Source: a virus
Direction: 5' to 3' (one strand)
DNA: 37,029 nt
Virus record (IMG/VR): IMGVR_UViG_3300032223_001894
Coordinates: 1 to 37,029 of that record
Shown: in pieces, positions 7,410 through 16,275 of the stretch
Position numbering within the stretch: the first letter of the stretch is position 1
How the letters are laid out: every line of letters starts with the position of its first letter
Position numbers and translations under genes: made by a program
The notes under the pieces: generated by a model
Told to the model about the DNA's origin: nothing
The model's input: the letters and a program-made list of their open reading frames with translations, nothing else
Databases searched by the model: none

Positions 7410-8093
7410 ATGGCGGAGCAATTTAATATTCCTGTAACAAAGGAACAGACAATCAATACTACCAATTTAATAATTAAAACTTTTGGCCTTGGGTTATTAA
7501 AAACGCAAATATATAAACCAGGTGTTGCAACAGCTACGGCCGAGGAGGAACAACGAAAAAATATTAAAAACGAATATTTGACGGAAAATATACCATATTT
7601 TGGCCAAGATTCTTTTAAGGAAGATGAAACGTTGCCTCAATATTATTCAATATTAGGAACGGCGGTTTTTTCGGATTTGGATATGGATGCTTATAAACCA
7701 GGATACAATAAAATTCAAATACCAACCGTGTTATTTAATGTTTCTCAAAAGAAAAATATTATTTCAACATCCGTACAAGGCAGAAACGGAACAATCAAGG
7801 AATATATCAGTGACGGAGATTTTAACATTCAAATAAAAGGAGTTTTAACAAGCAAAAATGGTATTTATCCAAATAAATCGGTTGGAGCCTACAACACAAT
7901 ACAAGACCTTTATTCATATTGTACCTTAAATCAAAGCATCAAAATTAATAGTTGGTATTTAAGGCAATTTGGAATATACGACATTGTTATTGTTGATTAT
8001 AATTTTCCGCAGAATGAGGGAGAATATGCTATGCAACCTTTTGAAATTACGGCAATTTCGGACACACCTTTTGAATTAAATATAACAAAGTAA
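7410..8093 (+). CDS. Tail/baseplate protein, DUF6046-like
   Basis: 227 aa. It resembles DUF6046 proteins, which sit between tape measure and hub in Bacteroidota contractile phages. The C-terminal part (WYLRQFGIYDIVIVDYNFPQ, then MQPFEITAISDTPFELNI) is a beta-rich domain like the tail-tube-initiator or hub-adaptor proteins found at this position. No enzymatic motif is visible. It likely connects the tail tube to the baseplate hub. Its stop overlaps the hub start by 1 nt (TAATG), which suggests coupled translation and stoichiometric production. Confidence 0.7.
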   Translation: MAEQFNIPVTKEQTINTTNLIIKTFGLGLLKTQIYKPGVATATAEEEQRKNIKNEYLTENIPYFGQDSFKEDETLPQYYSILGTAVFSDLDMDAYKPGYNKIQIPTVLFNVSQKKNIISTSVQGRNGTIKEYISDGDFNIQIKGVLTSKNGIYPNKSVGAYNTIQDLYSYCTLNQSIKINSWYLRQFGIYDIVIVDYNFPQNEGEYAMQPFEITAISDTPFELNITK

Positions 8094-9337
8094 TGTTAAT
8101 TTTAAAAAGCAAAATAACAATAACCCAACAGCCAACCGCAGTTTATCCGAATAGAAATTTGGTGACGGTTTTGGATTTTGTAAATAACATAGAAATAAAT
8201 TCCGCTTGGCAAAATTTGACGGATACCGGAAAAATTGTATTGCCAAAAAAGGTTTATTATAAAAACCAATTTGGGAAAAGCATTACTTGGGACGGGCAAA
8301 ACATAATAAGCGGAGTAAACGGAAAAATACCGCTTGTTTTAAGAGGGGATAAAATAAAAATTGAATTGGGATACGAATACAATTCATTAAAAATTAGTGA
8401 TGAAAATATAAAGGTTATTTCCACTCAGAAAACGCAAATAAATAAAGTTTTTGAGGGATATATTTCAAACGTTGATAACAGGATTCCTATTGAATTACAT
8501 TTTGAGGATAATATGTATGTTTTAAAACAAATCCAGGCCGAAAATAAAACTTGGAAGGGAAGCGAATATACATTGGAAAGTATGCTTGAAGAAATGTTAT
8601 TAACTATTCCGGGAAATCCTTTTACAATTAAAAAAACTATTAAAGGAGCGCCTATTGAAACTAAGATAGGCGATTTTACAACACAAAACGAAACCATTGC
8701 AGAGGTTTTAAATAGACTGCAAAAAGATTATAGATTTGAAAGTTATTTTAGGGAAAATGAATTGCGTTGCGGATACATTGTTTATTATCCGGAGGACATA
8801 AAAACAAGCAATTTTAAGTTTCAATACAATATTATTTCGGACGATTTATTGTATAAAAGAAAGGACGATATAATTATTGGCGTTGAAGCAAAGGCTTATA
8901 AAATGACCGCTACATCTAAAAATAATAAAGACGGGACAACAAAGTTTAAAACAGAACAAATTTCATACTTTGGATATTTTAAAAACAACGAATTACAAAT
9001 TGTTCCTGTTGAGCAGAAACCGAAAACTTTTGACGGAGAAATCCGGACAATAAATTTAAAAGAAATGCCGTTGAACCAGGTTAAGGATTATGTAACAAAA
9101 GAATTGAATCGGGTAACATTTGACGGTTGGAGAGGTAAATTTGTAACATTCGGATTGCCGTTGGTAAAACACGGAGATGTAGTTCAATTAATTGATGAAG
9201 TAATCCCGGAGAGAACAGGTCAATTTTTAGTAAAGGGAGTTCAAACAAATTTCGGTGTAAATGGATTTCGTCAAGAAATATCTTTGGATTTAAGATTTGA
9301 TACATTAACCCAAGCAGAAATAAATTCTGGATTATGA
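8093..9337 (+). CDS. Baseplate hub protein (gpD/gp27-like)
   Basis: 414 aa. Beta-rich throughout, with segments such as VFEGYISNVDNRIPIELHFED (about 121-141, shortened here in function to the hub domain's lid strand region) and a C-terminal domain ending in RQEISLDLRF. These fit late-control-D/gp27-like hub proteins that form the ring at the end of the tube. It lies immediately before the spike gene and overlaps it by 4 nt (ATGA), the classic hub-spike pair. The protein should trimerise and hold the spike. No peptidoglycan-hydrolase motif is visible, so any lytic entry activity must lie elsewhere. Confidence 0.8.
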   Translation: MLILKSKITITQQPTAVYPNRNLVTVLDFVNNIEINSAWQNLTDTGKIVLPKKVYYKNQFGKSITWDGQNIISGVNGKIPLVLRGDKIKIELGYEYNSLKISDENIKVISTQKTQINKVFEGYISNVDNRIPIELHFEDNMYVLKQIQAENKTWKGSEYTLESMLEEMLLTIPGNPFTIKKTIKGAPIETKIGDFTTQNETIAEVLNRLQKDYRFESYFRENELRCGYIVYYPEDIKTSNFKFQYNIISDDLLYKRKDDIIIGVEAKAYKMTATSKNNKDGTTKFKTEQISYFGYFKNNELQIVPVEQKPKTFDGEIRTINLKEMPLNQVKDYVTKELNRVTFDGWRGKFVTFGLPLVKHGDVVQLIDEVIPERTGQFLVKGVQTNFGVNGFRQEISLDLRFDTLTQAEINSGL

Positions 9338-9870
9338 GCATTGAGAACAGAAATATCAAGGAAGGCATACAAAGGTTAGCAGGAGTATGGGGAAAAGATT
9401 ATAATACATCGTTTTATGCGGAAATAATCACCGCAGATGAACAAACACGCACCGTAACGGCTAAACCCTTGTCCGGAAATATATCGTCCATTATAAGCGC
9501 TAATTTAATGCCGGAGCCGAATGACGGATTTTTAATGATTCCGGAAGTTGGAAGCACGGTGATAATAACCGGAAGCGAGAAAACAAATTATTTTGTAAAT
9601 CTTTATTCCGATGTTTCAAAAATTAAGATGACAATTGGTAATTTTGAGGTTGTAATTACTGAAAACGAAATGTTGTTAGGTGACGGAAGCTACAACGGGT
9701 TGGTAAAAGTAAGTGATTTGGTAACAAAATTAAATAATTTGGAAAATAAAGTTAATCAAATTATAACTTGGGGATTAACCGTTAGTCCAATTCCTTTGCC
9801 ACCAACACCACCGTTAACATTAACAACTCTAACAGAAATAGAAAACATAAAAATAAAACACGGAATATAA
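9334..9870 (+). CDS. Baseplate spike protein (gpV-like, OB-fold)
   Basis: 178 aa. Residues about 25-95 form an OB-fold-like domain of the gpV/gp5 N-terminal type (AKPLSGN, then GFLMIPEVGSTVIITGSEK). It is followed by short repeating strands (about 95-125) that would form the triple-stranded beta-helix of the needle. A short coiled coil (about 130-145) and a proline-rich segment (SPIPLPPTPP) follow. The protein should cap the hub and pierce the outer membrane. I see no His-rich metal-binding tip, so the needle may need a separate tip protein. Confidence 0.85.
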   Translation: MSIENRNIKEGIQRLAGVWGKDYNTSFYAEIITADEQTRTVTAKPLSGNISSIISANLMPEPNDGFLMIPEVGSTVIITGSEKTNYFVNLYSDVSKIKMTIGNFEVVITENEMLLGDGSYNGLVKVSDLVTKLNNLENKVNQIITWGLTVSPIPLPPTPPLTLTTLTEIENIKIKHGI

Positions 9871-9871
9871 A

Positions 9872-10180
9872 ATGGCGGTAAAAGATTTTAAACAGACAGA
9901 CGAAGATGAAATTTTAATTGAAAACGGAGATTTTGTTGTTGATTATTCCGACAAACAACATTTAAAAGATATTATTTATTCCGCTCCGAATTGGTACAAA
10001 GAATTTCCACAGCTTGGAGTTAATATTCAATATTATTTATCCGGAGCCGGAATTGGCGCAGAATTAACAAGAAACGTTCAATTACAATTAAACACAGACG
10101 GTTTTACCGTTAATACAATTAAATTTAACCAGGATACAAGCGGAAATTATGTTTTAACCACAGACGCGGAAAGGATTTAA
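9872..10180 (+). CDS. Baseplate wedge protein (gp25/gpW-like)
   Basis: 102 aa, the usual length of gp25-like wedge proteins. Features are the short N-terminal DEDEILIENGDF segment, the QHLKDIIYSAPNWYKEFPQ helix near the middle, and a C-terminal half with Gly-rich turns (LSGAGIGAEL) and a strand-rich end. gp25-like proteins start sheath assembly on the baseplate. It follows the spike by 1 nt. The partner J-like wedge gene is not adjacent but lies far away at 34.4 kb on the circle, so the baseplate genes are split between the two ends of the morphogenesis region. Confidence 0.8.
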   Translation: MAVKDFKQTDEDEILIENGDFVVDYSDKQHLKDIIYSAPNWYKEFPQLGVNIQYYLSGAGIGAELTRNVQLQLNTDGFTVNTIKFNQDTSGNYVLTTDAERI

Positions 10181-10181
10181 A

Positions 10182-10691
10182 ATGGAATCGTATTTAATTA
10201 AAAACAATCAAAGTTTGGAGGACGTATGTTGCGCAACGTACGGAACCATGGAATATTTAACGAAATTAGTTTTTGATAATGAAAATATTGGTTCTATTGA
10301 CGTTGATATGAACGAAATTAGCGGTCAATTAATTTATTTCGATGAAACATTAGTTAACAAGATTCCTGTTGAGGTAAAAGTTTTAAAACCTATCGAGGAA
10401 AGCGCAATAAAATATTACACAGGAATTGAAGGACAAAGTATTTATGATGTTTGTATTCAATTGTACGGAAGTCTTGAAAAATTGATACTTTTGTGTAATG
10501 ATAATAATTTACGGTTAACCAGGGCAGACAACGTAAAAAATATTGAATTTAAGTACAACACAAATAAAATTGAGGACGTTTTACTTGTAAATTTCTTTAA
10601 AACTTTGGGAACAGGGGTTGGAAGTTACTCAATTAATTTGGCTAAAGGGAAATCATACGACAGTAAAGCATTTGACGATTCATTCAATTAA
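10182..10691 (+). CDS. LysM-like tail protein (gpX-like, two repeats)
   Basis: 169 aa with two LysM-like repeats. The first (about 2-55) contains SLEDVCCATYGTMEYLTKLV and the second (about 79-130) contains SIYDVCIQLYGSLEKLILLC. Both follow the LysM pattern of a first strand, then a helix with D-V/I-x3-YG, then N. In tail proteins such domains usually serve assembly (gpX/gp53-like) rather than cell-wall binding. The C-terminal 35 residues are Gly/Ser-rich. The place between wedge and fibre genes fits a baseplate hub-wedge linker. Three cysteines near positions 16, 17 and 91 are unusual but have no evident role. Confidence 0.75.
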   Translation: MESYLIKNNQSLEDVCCATYGTMEYLTKLVFDNENIGSIDVDMNEISGQLIYFDETLVNKIPVEVKVLKPIEESAIKYYTGIEGQSIYDVCIQLYGSLEKLILLCNDNNLRLTRADNVKNIEFKYNTNKIEDVLLVNFFKTLGTGVGSYSINLAKGKSYDSKAFDDSFN

Positions 10692-10693
10692 TT

Positions 10694-13600
10694 ATGAACA
10701 AAAACGATTTAGACAACTACATAAATTCCAAGATTTATACCAACGTCACAGAGGACATTACGGGTAATAAATTACAAGACGTACTTAGAACCATAAATGG
10801 AAGCGTGGAAAACAATTCTAATAAAGGTATCCCGGACGGCTATGCCTCGTTGGATGAAACAGGAAAAGTACCATTGGAACAATTGCCTATTCAACCGCCG
10901 GTATGGGGTGATATTACAGGTGATTTGGAAAATCAAACAGATTTACAAAGCGCATTAGATTCTAAACAAAATACATTAACCTTTGATACAACGCCAACAA
11001 ACGGAAGCGACAACCCGGTAACATCAAACGGCGTTTATGATGCTTTATATTTAAAGGAAGATTCTTCAAATAAAGGTATTGCAAATGGATATGCTCCGTT
11101 AAATTCCTCAACTAAAATAGATTCGACATATTTGCCAAGTTATGTTGACGATGTTGTTGAGGTTGCAAATTACGCGTCCTTGCCGGTAACAGGTGAAACC
11201 GGAAAAATATATGTTACCATTGATACCGGTTATATTTATCGTTGGAGCGGAAGCGTGTATGTTAAAATAGCAGAACAAATACAATCTGATTATACTCAAA
11301 CGAATACAAGCGCAGTTGATTATATAAAGAACAAACCTACAATTAGCGTAGGATTATCAATGCCAAGTGCATTTAATGTTATAGGAAGTCCAACAAGTAA
11401 TGGAACATTAACAGTAACAGGAGCAGGTACAAATTCTCAATATGTTAGAGGAGATGGAACATTAGGAACATCAGTTAGCGGAACGGTTACAAGCGTAGGA
11501 TTATCAATGCCAAGCGCTTTTACGGTTTCTAATAGTCCAATAATATCAAACGGTAATATTTCAGTAACCGGAGCAGGTTTATCATCGCAATATGTAAGAG
11601 GAGATGGTGTTTTAGCAAATTTTCCAACAACAACTGGCGGAGGAAGTTCTGTTGCTTATTACTTAAATGGTAGCGTTGCACAAGGTACTTTTGGAGGTAA
11701 TGCTTATAAACAATTAAGCAAAACACCTGTAATAGGTGCTGGAACGGATTTTTCACTTACAAATACAACAGGTTATATTGCTGAATTTATTACCAATGTT
11801 GCAGACCCAAGTTTATTAAGTATTCCTACGGGAGCTTGGAATTTTAGTCTTTATTTTAGTTCATCAAATAATACGGGTAATCCTTCATTTTATATTGAAC
11901 TATATAAATATGATGGGACTACTTTTACTTTAATTGGTAGTAATTCAACTTCGCCAGAAATAATAAGTAATGGAACTGCTATTGATTTATATACAACTTC
12001 TGTTGCTGTTCCTTTAACTACTTTAACTATTACTGATAGATTAGCTGTAAGAGTTTTTGTTAATACAAACGGTAATAGAACTATTACATTACATACAGAG
12101 GATAATCATTTATGCGAAATTATTACTACATTTAGCACAGGTTTAAATGCTATTAATGGATTAACAAACCAAGTTCAATATTTATCAACCGGAACAAGCG
12201 GAACGGATTTCGCTATAAATTCAACATCAGATACACATACATTTAATTTACCGGTTGCGAGTTCAACAAAAACGGGCAAATTAAGTTCAACAGATTGGAG
12301 TACATTTAACGGAAAAGTTAATACAACCAGGAGCATATCAACATCAAGTCCTTTAAGCGGAGGAGGTGATTTATCAGCAGATAGAACCTTATCAATAGCA
12401 GACGCAGCAGCGGATGGAACTACTAAGGGTGCAGCTACATTTACAGCAAGTGATTTTAATAGCACTTCAGGTGTTATTTCTATTGATTATACTAATGGTC
12501 AATCTGCTTCAAACACCAATAAAGGTTTTTTAACATCAGCTGATTGGTCTACTTTTAATGGAAAAGTAAATACATCATTAACAATATCTACTACAAGTCC
12601 TTTAAGTGGAGGAGGTGATTTATCAGCAAATAGAACTTTAAGTATATCTGATGCTGCTGCTGATGGAACTACAAAAGGAGCAGCTACTTTTACAGCTTCA
12701 GATTTTAATTCTGCAAGTGGTGTAATATCAATAGATTATACTAATGGTCAAGCTGCATCGGCAAGTAACAAAGGATTTTTAACATCAACAGATTTTACCA
12801 CATTTAATGGTAAACAAAATGCTATTACATTAACTACTACTGGAACTACGGGAGCTTCAACATTAGTAGGAAGCACATTAAATATTCCTCAATATGCAGG
12901 AGGATTAGTTAATTTTACAGAAGCTCAAAATACTACATCACCAAATAATACTGTTTATGTAGATTCTTTATCTGCTATTAGTGCTGTTACTAATACCGAT
13001 TTTGCAATAATACCAAAAGGTACAGGTGCTTTATTAGCTGCTGTTCCTGATGGCACTGCAACTGGTGGAAATAAAAGAGGTAATAACGCCATTGATTTGC
13101 AAATGGTAAGAACAGCAAATACAATGGTAGCAAGCGGTAATAACGCGATTATCATTGGGAGCGGTTCAACAGCAAGCGGTTCATCATCATCAGTAATTGG
13201 AAGGAGTAATAGCAATGCATCACCAGATTCAACAGCAGTTGGTTCATTAAATGCTATTACAGGAGCAGGAAATATTGGTTCAGTTGCAATTGGTTATAAC
13301 AATTCCGTTTCTGTTAATGGAGGAGTTGCATTAGGAAGTAGCAATACAGCATCAACTACGTCAACGGGATATGCAGTTGCAGTTGGACAATCAAATACAG
13401 CATCCGGAACAAACGCAAGTTCAATAGGATATTCAAATACAGCCTCCGGTAATCAATCGGTTGCATTGGGTTATCAAAACACATCATCCGGAAGGGCAAG
13501 CGTTGTACACGGTTCATGGGGAAGTTCATTTAGTGTTTACGAACGATTTGTACATTCAACTTTTGGTTATGTTGCAGGAGATAGTCAAAAATCTGTATTC

Positions 13601-13987
13601 CTTTTAAGCGCAAGAACAACAAACAATACGGCAACAACATTAACCGCATCATTTTCTCAAGTACCAACGCCTTCGGCTACAAATCAAGTTACTCTACAAA
13701 ATAACAATTCTTTTAGATTTAAAGGAAGTATAATTGCAAGACAAAGTGGTTCAACAAATACTTCAGCTTGGGACATTGATGGAATTATTCAAAGGGGTAC
13801 AACAGCTGCAAGTACAACATTACTAATAAGCAATGTTACATTGGTTCAAAACACACCAGCTTGGGGTATGCCAACATTGGCAGCTGATACAACATTAGGA
13901 TGCTTAAGAGTTCAAGTTACTGGAGTAGCTACAACAAATATACAATGGACTTGCTCCATTGAAACAACAGAAGTAATTTACGCTTAA
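10694..13987 (+). CDS. Large modular tail fibre with beta-roll repeats
   Basis: 1,097 aa, the largest gene. The N-terminus (about 1-90) carries fibre motifs such as NKGIPDGYASLDETGKVPLE, repeated around residue 128 as NKGIANGYAPLN. It is followed by a segment ending GKIYVTIDTGYIYRWSGS. Two 49-aa repeats start VGLSMPSAF (residues 219 and 268). Two 83-aa tandem repeats start near residue 530. Residues about 812-942 are a YadA-head-like series of SxAxGxxNxASG units, expected to form a trimeric left-handed beta-roll. The C-terminal ~150 residues are a probable receptor-binding or trimerising domain. CCGG-free blocks alternate with typical sequence inside the gene, showing modular exchange. Confidence 0.85.
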   Translation: MNKNDLDNYINSKIYTNVTEDITGNKLQDVLRTINGSVENNSNKGIPDGYASLDETGKVPLEQLPIQPPVWGDITGDLENQTDLQSALDSKQNTLTFDTTPTNGSDNPVTSNGVYDALYLKEDSSNKGIANGYAPLNSSTKIDSTYLPSYVDDVVEVANYASLPVTGETGKIYVTIDTGYIYRWSGSVYVKIAEQIQSDYTQTNTSAVDYIKNKPTISVGLSMPSAFNVIGSPTSNGTLTVTGAGTNSQYVRGDGTLGTSVSGTVTSVGLSMPSAFTVSNSPIISNGNISVTGAGLSSQYVRGDGVLANFPTTTGGGSSVAYYLNGSVAQGTFGGNAYKQLSKTPVIGAGTDFSLTNTTGYIAEFITNVADPSLLSIPTGAWNFSLYFSSSNNTGNPSFYIELYKYDGTTFTLIGSNSTSPEIISNGTAIDLYTTSVAVPLTTLTITDRLAVRVFVNTNGNRTITLHTEDNHLCEIITTFSTGLNAINGLTNQVQYLSTGTSGTDFAINSTSDTHTFNLPVASSTKTGKLSSTDWSTFNGKVNTTRSISTSSPLSGGGDLSADRTLSIADAAADGTTKGAATFTASDFNSTSGVISIDYTNGQSASNTNKGFLTSADWSTFNGKVNTSLTISTTSPLSGGGDLSANRTLSISDAAADGTTKGAATFTASDFNSASGVISIDYTNGQAASASNKGFLTSTDFTTFNGKQNAITLTTTGTTGASTLVGSTLNIPQYAGGLVNFTEAQNTTSPNNTVYVDSLSAISAVTNTDFAIIPKGTGALLAAVPDGTATGGNKRGNNAIDLQMVRTANTMVASGNNAIIIGSGSTASGSSSSVIGRSNSNASPDSTAVGSLNAITGAGNIGSVAIGYNNSVSVNGGVALGSSNTASTTSTGYAVAVGQSNTASGTNASSIGYSNTASGNQSVALGYQNTSSGRASVVHGSWGSSFSVYERFVHSTFGYVAGDSQKSVFLLSARTTNNTATTLTASFSQVPTPSATNQVTLQNNNSFRFKGSIIARQSGSTNTSAWDIDGIIQRGTTAASTTLLISNVTLVQNTPAWGMPTLAADTTLGCLRVQVTGVATTNIQWTCSIETTEVIYA
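12281..12778 (+). repeat. Two tandem 249-bp (83-aa) repeats in the tail fibre gene
   Basis: The copies start at 12281 and 12530, with a partial third from 12779. Each encodes an LS/LTS-xDWSTFNGK unit followed by SPLSGGGDLSA-RTLS and FTASDFNS. The proteins are nearly identical, but synonymous positions differ (TTAAGCGGAGG against TTAAGTGGAGG). The copies are therefore old or came from different sources. Confidence 0.85.
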
Positions 13988-13998
13988 TATAAATAATT

Positions 13999-14259
13999 AT
14001 GATAACTTTTTCTTTATACAATTTAACAGCAATGGGAAGCGCAATAGTTTCTGAAAATGGTGATACATTACAAAAATGTATTGTGGAAACTAAAATTGAA
14101 GGAATTATAAGTAATAATAAAATCTTAACAGATGTAATTGACTTTATTGTGCCAAATAGTGTTATGGTTGGAAGTTCAACGCCAACAGTGGCCGGTTGGG
14201 ATTACATTAAAAATACATTAGCTCCTCAATGGGTTGCTGATAATTATCAAGCGATTTAA
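13999..14259 (+). CDS. Small hypothetical protein after the tail fibre
   Basis: 86 aa, not recognised. It is mixed alpha/beta with no membrane segment, and ends in a Trp-containing stretch (AGWDYIKNTLAPQWVADNYQ). It lies 11 nt after the fibre gene, so it may be a fibre assembly helper or a small accessory fibre protein, by position only. The fibre gene and this one share T-ended codons and few CCGG, unlike the genes before 11.5 kb. Confidence 0.6.
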   Translation: MITFSLYNLTAMGSAIVSENGDTLQKCIVETKIEGIISNNKILTDVIDFIVPNSVMVGSSTPTVAGWDYIKNTLAPQWVADNYQAI

Positions 14260-14260
14260 T

Positions 14261-14935
14261 ATGTGGGAAATACAATCAATATTAAATTCTAAATTATCAT
14301 CAACAATGATATTTATATTAGTATTGGTTGTTATTATTCTATATTATTTTAATAAGCCTATTATTGCATGGTTAACATCAATATATAAAACAAAACCATC
14401 TTTAATAATATCATTAAAATCACATGATATATTTCCAACTTTAATAAGAATAAAACAAGAAGCGATGTTTTTGAAGTTTTATTCACATGGGAAATATGAT
14501 TCAACAAAATCTAGAATGAGTGCTGACTTTGTTAAATTTAAATGTGATGTTTGTTATAAAGAATTTAATGATTTTTTAGACAATGATTTAAAAAACATTT
14601 CTAATGATGAGTTAAAACAAAAAATATTGAATGCTATGTGGGATATGCACAAAGAGTATGTTAGACAAATAAAAGCACATTGGTTAGATAAAGGAATTGA
14701 TAAAGAAAATGTTGATTATGTAATAGAATTATTTGAAAAATTCAGAAATGATGTAGTTGTATCTTTTCAACATAGGATAGAAGCCATATTTTCATGTGAA
14801 CATTATGACACTAATTTTAAAAAAATATTGGCTTGTTATAATATTTTTGCATTTGGTATTGATTTATTACCAAAAGATTTACAAACTACCTTTGAATCTA
14901 TTAATGGTAAATTTAGTAATATTAAATATAATTGA
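14261..14935 (+). CDS. Membrane-anchored hypothetical protein before the lysis genes
   Basis: 224 aa. I chose the ATG at 14261, one base after the preceding stop, over an upstream in-frame ATG at 14234 that would overlap the previous gene. Residues about 14-31 (TMIFILVLVVIILYYF) are one membrane segment. The remaining ~190 residues are a charged, mostly helical soluble domain with a few cysteines. Family not recognised. The setting before a holin-like protein and endolysin suggests a role at the envelope, such as lysis control or superinfection exclusion. The gene is in a 1.4-kb stretch without CCGG. Confidence 0.6.
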   Translation: MWEIQSILNSKLSSTMIFILVLVVIILYYFNKPIIAWLTSIYKTKPSLIISLKSHDIFPTLIRIKQEAMFLKFYSHGKYDSTKSRMSADFVKFKCDVCYKEFNDFLDNDLKNISNDELKQKILNAMWDMHKEYVRQIKAHWLDKGIDKENVDYVIELFEKFRNDVVVSFQHRIEAIFSCEHYDTNFKKILACYNIFAFGIDLLPKDLQTTFESINGKFSNIKYN

Positions 14936-14983
14936 TAATTACAAAGAAATACAACAATAATTTTAAATATAAAAGTAAAACTT

Positions 14984-14991
14984 TAAATTTG
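14984..14991 (+). promoter_or_regulatory. Possible promoter -7 element for the lysis genes
   Basis: TAAATTTG matches the Bacteroidota -7 consensus TAnnTTTG. It lies in the only real gap (14936-15021) of this part of the operon and would start transcription about 20 nt before the ATG at 15022. The -33 region has TTTT rather than TTTG, so the match is partial. Confidence 0.35.
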
Positions 14992-15021
14992 CCCACAAGT
15001 GTATATTTAAACATTTGCTAT

Positions 15022-15330
15022 ATGAAAGATACTATTTTAACTATATTAATATCAGGATTTAGTGCATTTGTGGGTTGGTTTTTTACTAAAAGAAAATACA
15101 ACGCAGAAGCAGTAGGTGCTGAAATAGATAATGATACTAAAGTTATTAATCTATGGAAAGAATGGGCAGAAAATCTTAAATCTGATTTTGATTCTAGATG
15201 TAATACTATGAGTAAAGAAATCGAAAGATTAAGTCATAGAATAGAGGAGTTAGAAACAGAAAATAGAAAACATTTAAAAACTATTGAGAATTTAATTACT
15301 CATGGTAGAGGTAATAAATTGAAAGCATAA
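15022..15330 (+). CDS. Holin- or spanin-like protein: one membrane segment plus coiled coil
   Basis: 102 aa from the ATG at 15022. An in-frame upstream ATG (14932) would run through the promoter-like gap and add a low-complexity lead, so I rejected it. Residues about 3-21 (DTILTILISGFSAFVGWFF) form an N-terminal membrane segment, followed by a basic TKRK stop-transfer. Residues about 40-95 form a coiled coil (EIERLSHRIEELETENRKH). The topology resembles inner-membrane spanins and some holins of Bacteroidota phages, next to the lysozyme gene. Its stop overlaps the lysozyme start by 1 nt. The exact role cannot be settled from sequence. Confidence 0.65.
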   Translation: MKDTILTILISGFSAFVGWFFTKRKYNAEAVGAEIDNDTKVINLWKEWAENLKSDFDSRCNTMSKEIERLSHRIEELETENRKHLKTIENLITHGRGNKLKA

Positions 15331-15794
15331 TGGCAAAAGTAACAAGTGCAAGTGATAACTTAGTTAAGTTAGTAGAACAATTTGAAGGTTTATTTTTAAA
15401 GCCTTATTTATGCCCAGCAGGAGTACCAACCATAGGATTAGGCTCAACGTATTACGAAAATGGTAAAAGAGTAGGTTTAAAAGACCCTGCAATAACCAAA
15501 GAACGTGCTTATGAGCTATTTAGACACACTCTAAAGCAATATGAAAAGGATGTTGATACTTATACTAGGGACGACATAAACCAAAATCAATTTGATTCTT
15601 TGGTGGATTTTGCATATAATTGCGGTGCCGGAAATCTAAAAGCAAGTACGTTATTAAAAAAAGTAAATGAAAACCCAAATAATCCTTTAATTGCTTTGGA
15701 ATTTAAAAAATGGGTAAAAGCCGGAGGAAAAACATTAAAGGGATTGGAGAGGCGCAGAGAAGCAGAAATTGAACTATATTTTAAACCTATATGA
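15330..15794 (+). CDS. Endolysin, GH24 lysozyme
   Basis: 154 aa, the normal size of a T4/P22-type GH24 muramidase. The catalytic arrangement E-x8-C-x5-T is visible: Glu19 in QFEGL, Cys28 in LCPAG and Thr34 in VPTIG. The Asp of T4 lysozyme is Cys here, as in many P22-like and Bacteroidota enzymes. The C-terminal GLERRREAEIELY helix is the family hallmark. No signal peptide or SAR segment is visible, so export should depend on a holin. It cleaves the glycan strand of peptidoglycan at the end of infection. It overlaps both neighbours by 1-4 nt in a tight lysis cassette. Confidence 0.92.
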   Translation: MAKVTSASDNLVKLVEQFEGLFLKPYLCPAGVPTIGLGSTYYENGKRVGLKDPAITKERAYELFRHTLKQYEKDVDTYTRDDINQNQFDSLVDFAYNCGAGNLKASTLLKKVNENPNNPLIALEFKKWVKAGGKTLKGLERRREAEIELYFKPI

Positions 15795-15988
15795 GATATT
15801 TTAAACCAAATACAAAAAAGGCCAAAAAAGTGGCTTTATTTATAAAAGGATTGGCAGGAACGCTTGGAACAACGGCCTATGTTAGCGGAAATCAAAACGC
15901 AAGTTTTGGGGTGTTAATACTTGGAGCGATTGCCAACGAGGTTGTAAATTTACTGAGTGATGCGACAGACGAAAACACGCCGATATAA
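15791..15988 (+). CDS. Putative holin
   Basis: 65 aa. A basic N-terminus (KPNTKKAKK) is followed by one or two moderately hydrophobic segments (about 14-30 and 38-57, FGVLILGAIANEVVNLL) and an acidic C-terminus (DATDENTPI). Size and charge layout fit a small class II-type holin, or an antiholin if the preceding gene is the holin. It overlaps the endolysin stop by 4 nt (ATGA) and the next start by 1 nt. The function is inferred from topology and position. Confidence 0.6.
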   Translation: MRYFKPNTKKAKKVALFIKGLAGTLGTTAYVSGNQNASFGVLILGAIANEVVNLLSDATDENTPI

Positions 15989-16275
15989 TGTTGCGACGAG
16001 CCAATAAAATTGACGTTAATCAAAATGAAATTGTATCCGGATTAAGGAAATTGGGTTTTTCAGTTTTAATAATTTCAAGTTTAAAAAATTGTTGTGATAT
16101 TATTGTTGGAAAGGACGGATTAAATTGGTTGGTTGAAATAAAAGCAGACAAAAAAAAGAAATTAACGGAGGGTGAACAAAAATTCCACGATTCTTGGAAG
16201 GGAAAAATTTATATTGTAACTAATATTGAGGATACGTACGAAATGCTTTTAAATGACTTAAAAATAGCAAAATAA
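15988..16275 (+). CDS. Small PD-(D/E)XK nuclease, VRR-NUC-like
   Basis: 95 aa. The minimal nuclease core is present: Glu14 in an N-terminal helix (NEIVSGLRKLGF), Asp37 in CCDIIVG, and Glu50-x-Lys52 in LVEIKAD. A helix with LTEGEQKFHDSW follows. This order and size fit VRR-NUC/Holliday-junction-resolvase-like phage nucleases. It may trim branched DNA before packaging or act in recombination. Its position behind the holin at the end of the lysis cassette is odd for a DNA enzyme, though such genes are often found among late genes because packaging needs debranched DNA. Coupled by 1-nt overlaps on both sides. Confidence 0.75.
   Translation: MLRRANKIDVNQNEIVSGLRKLGFSVLIISSLKNCCDIIVGKDGLNWLVEIKADKKKKLTEGEQKFHDSWKGKIYIVTNIEDTYEMLLNDLKIAK

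Noticed and set aside
12281-12778. Tandem 249-bp repeats as a recombination or mobile element
   Set aside because: Repeats keep the reading frame and encode fibre modules. There are no inverted ends or transposase.
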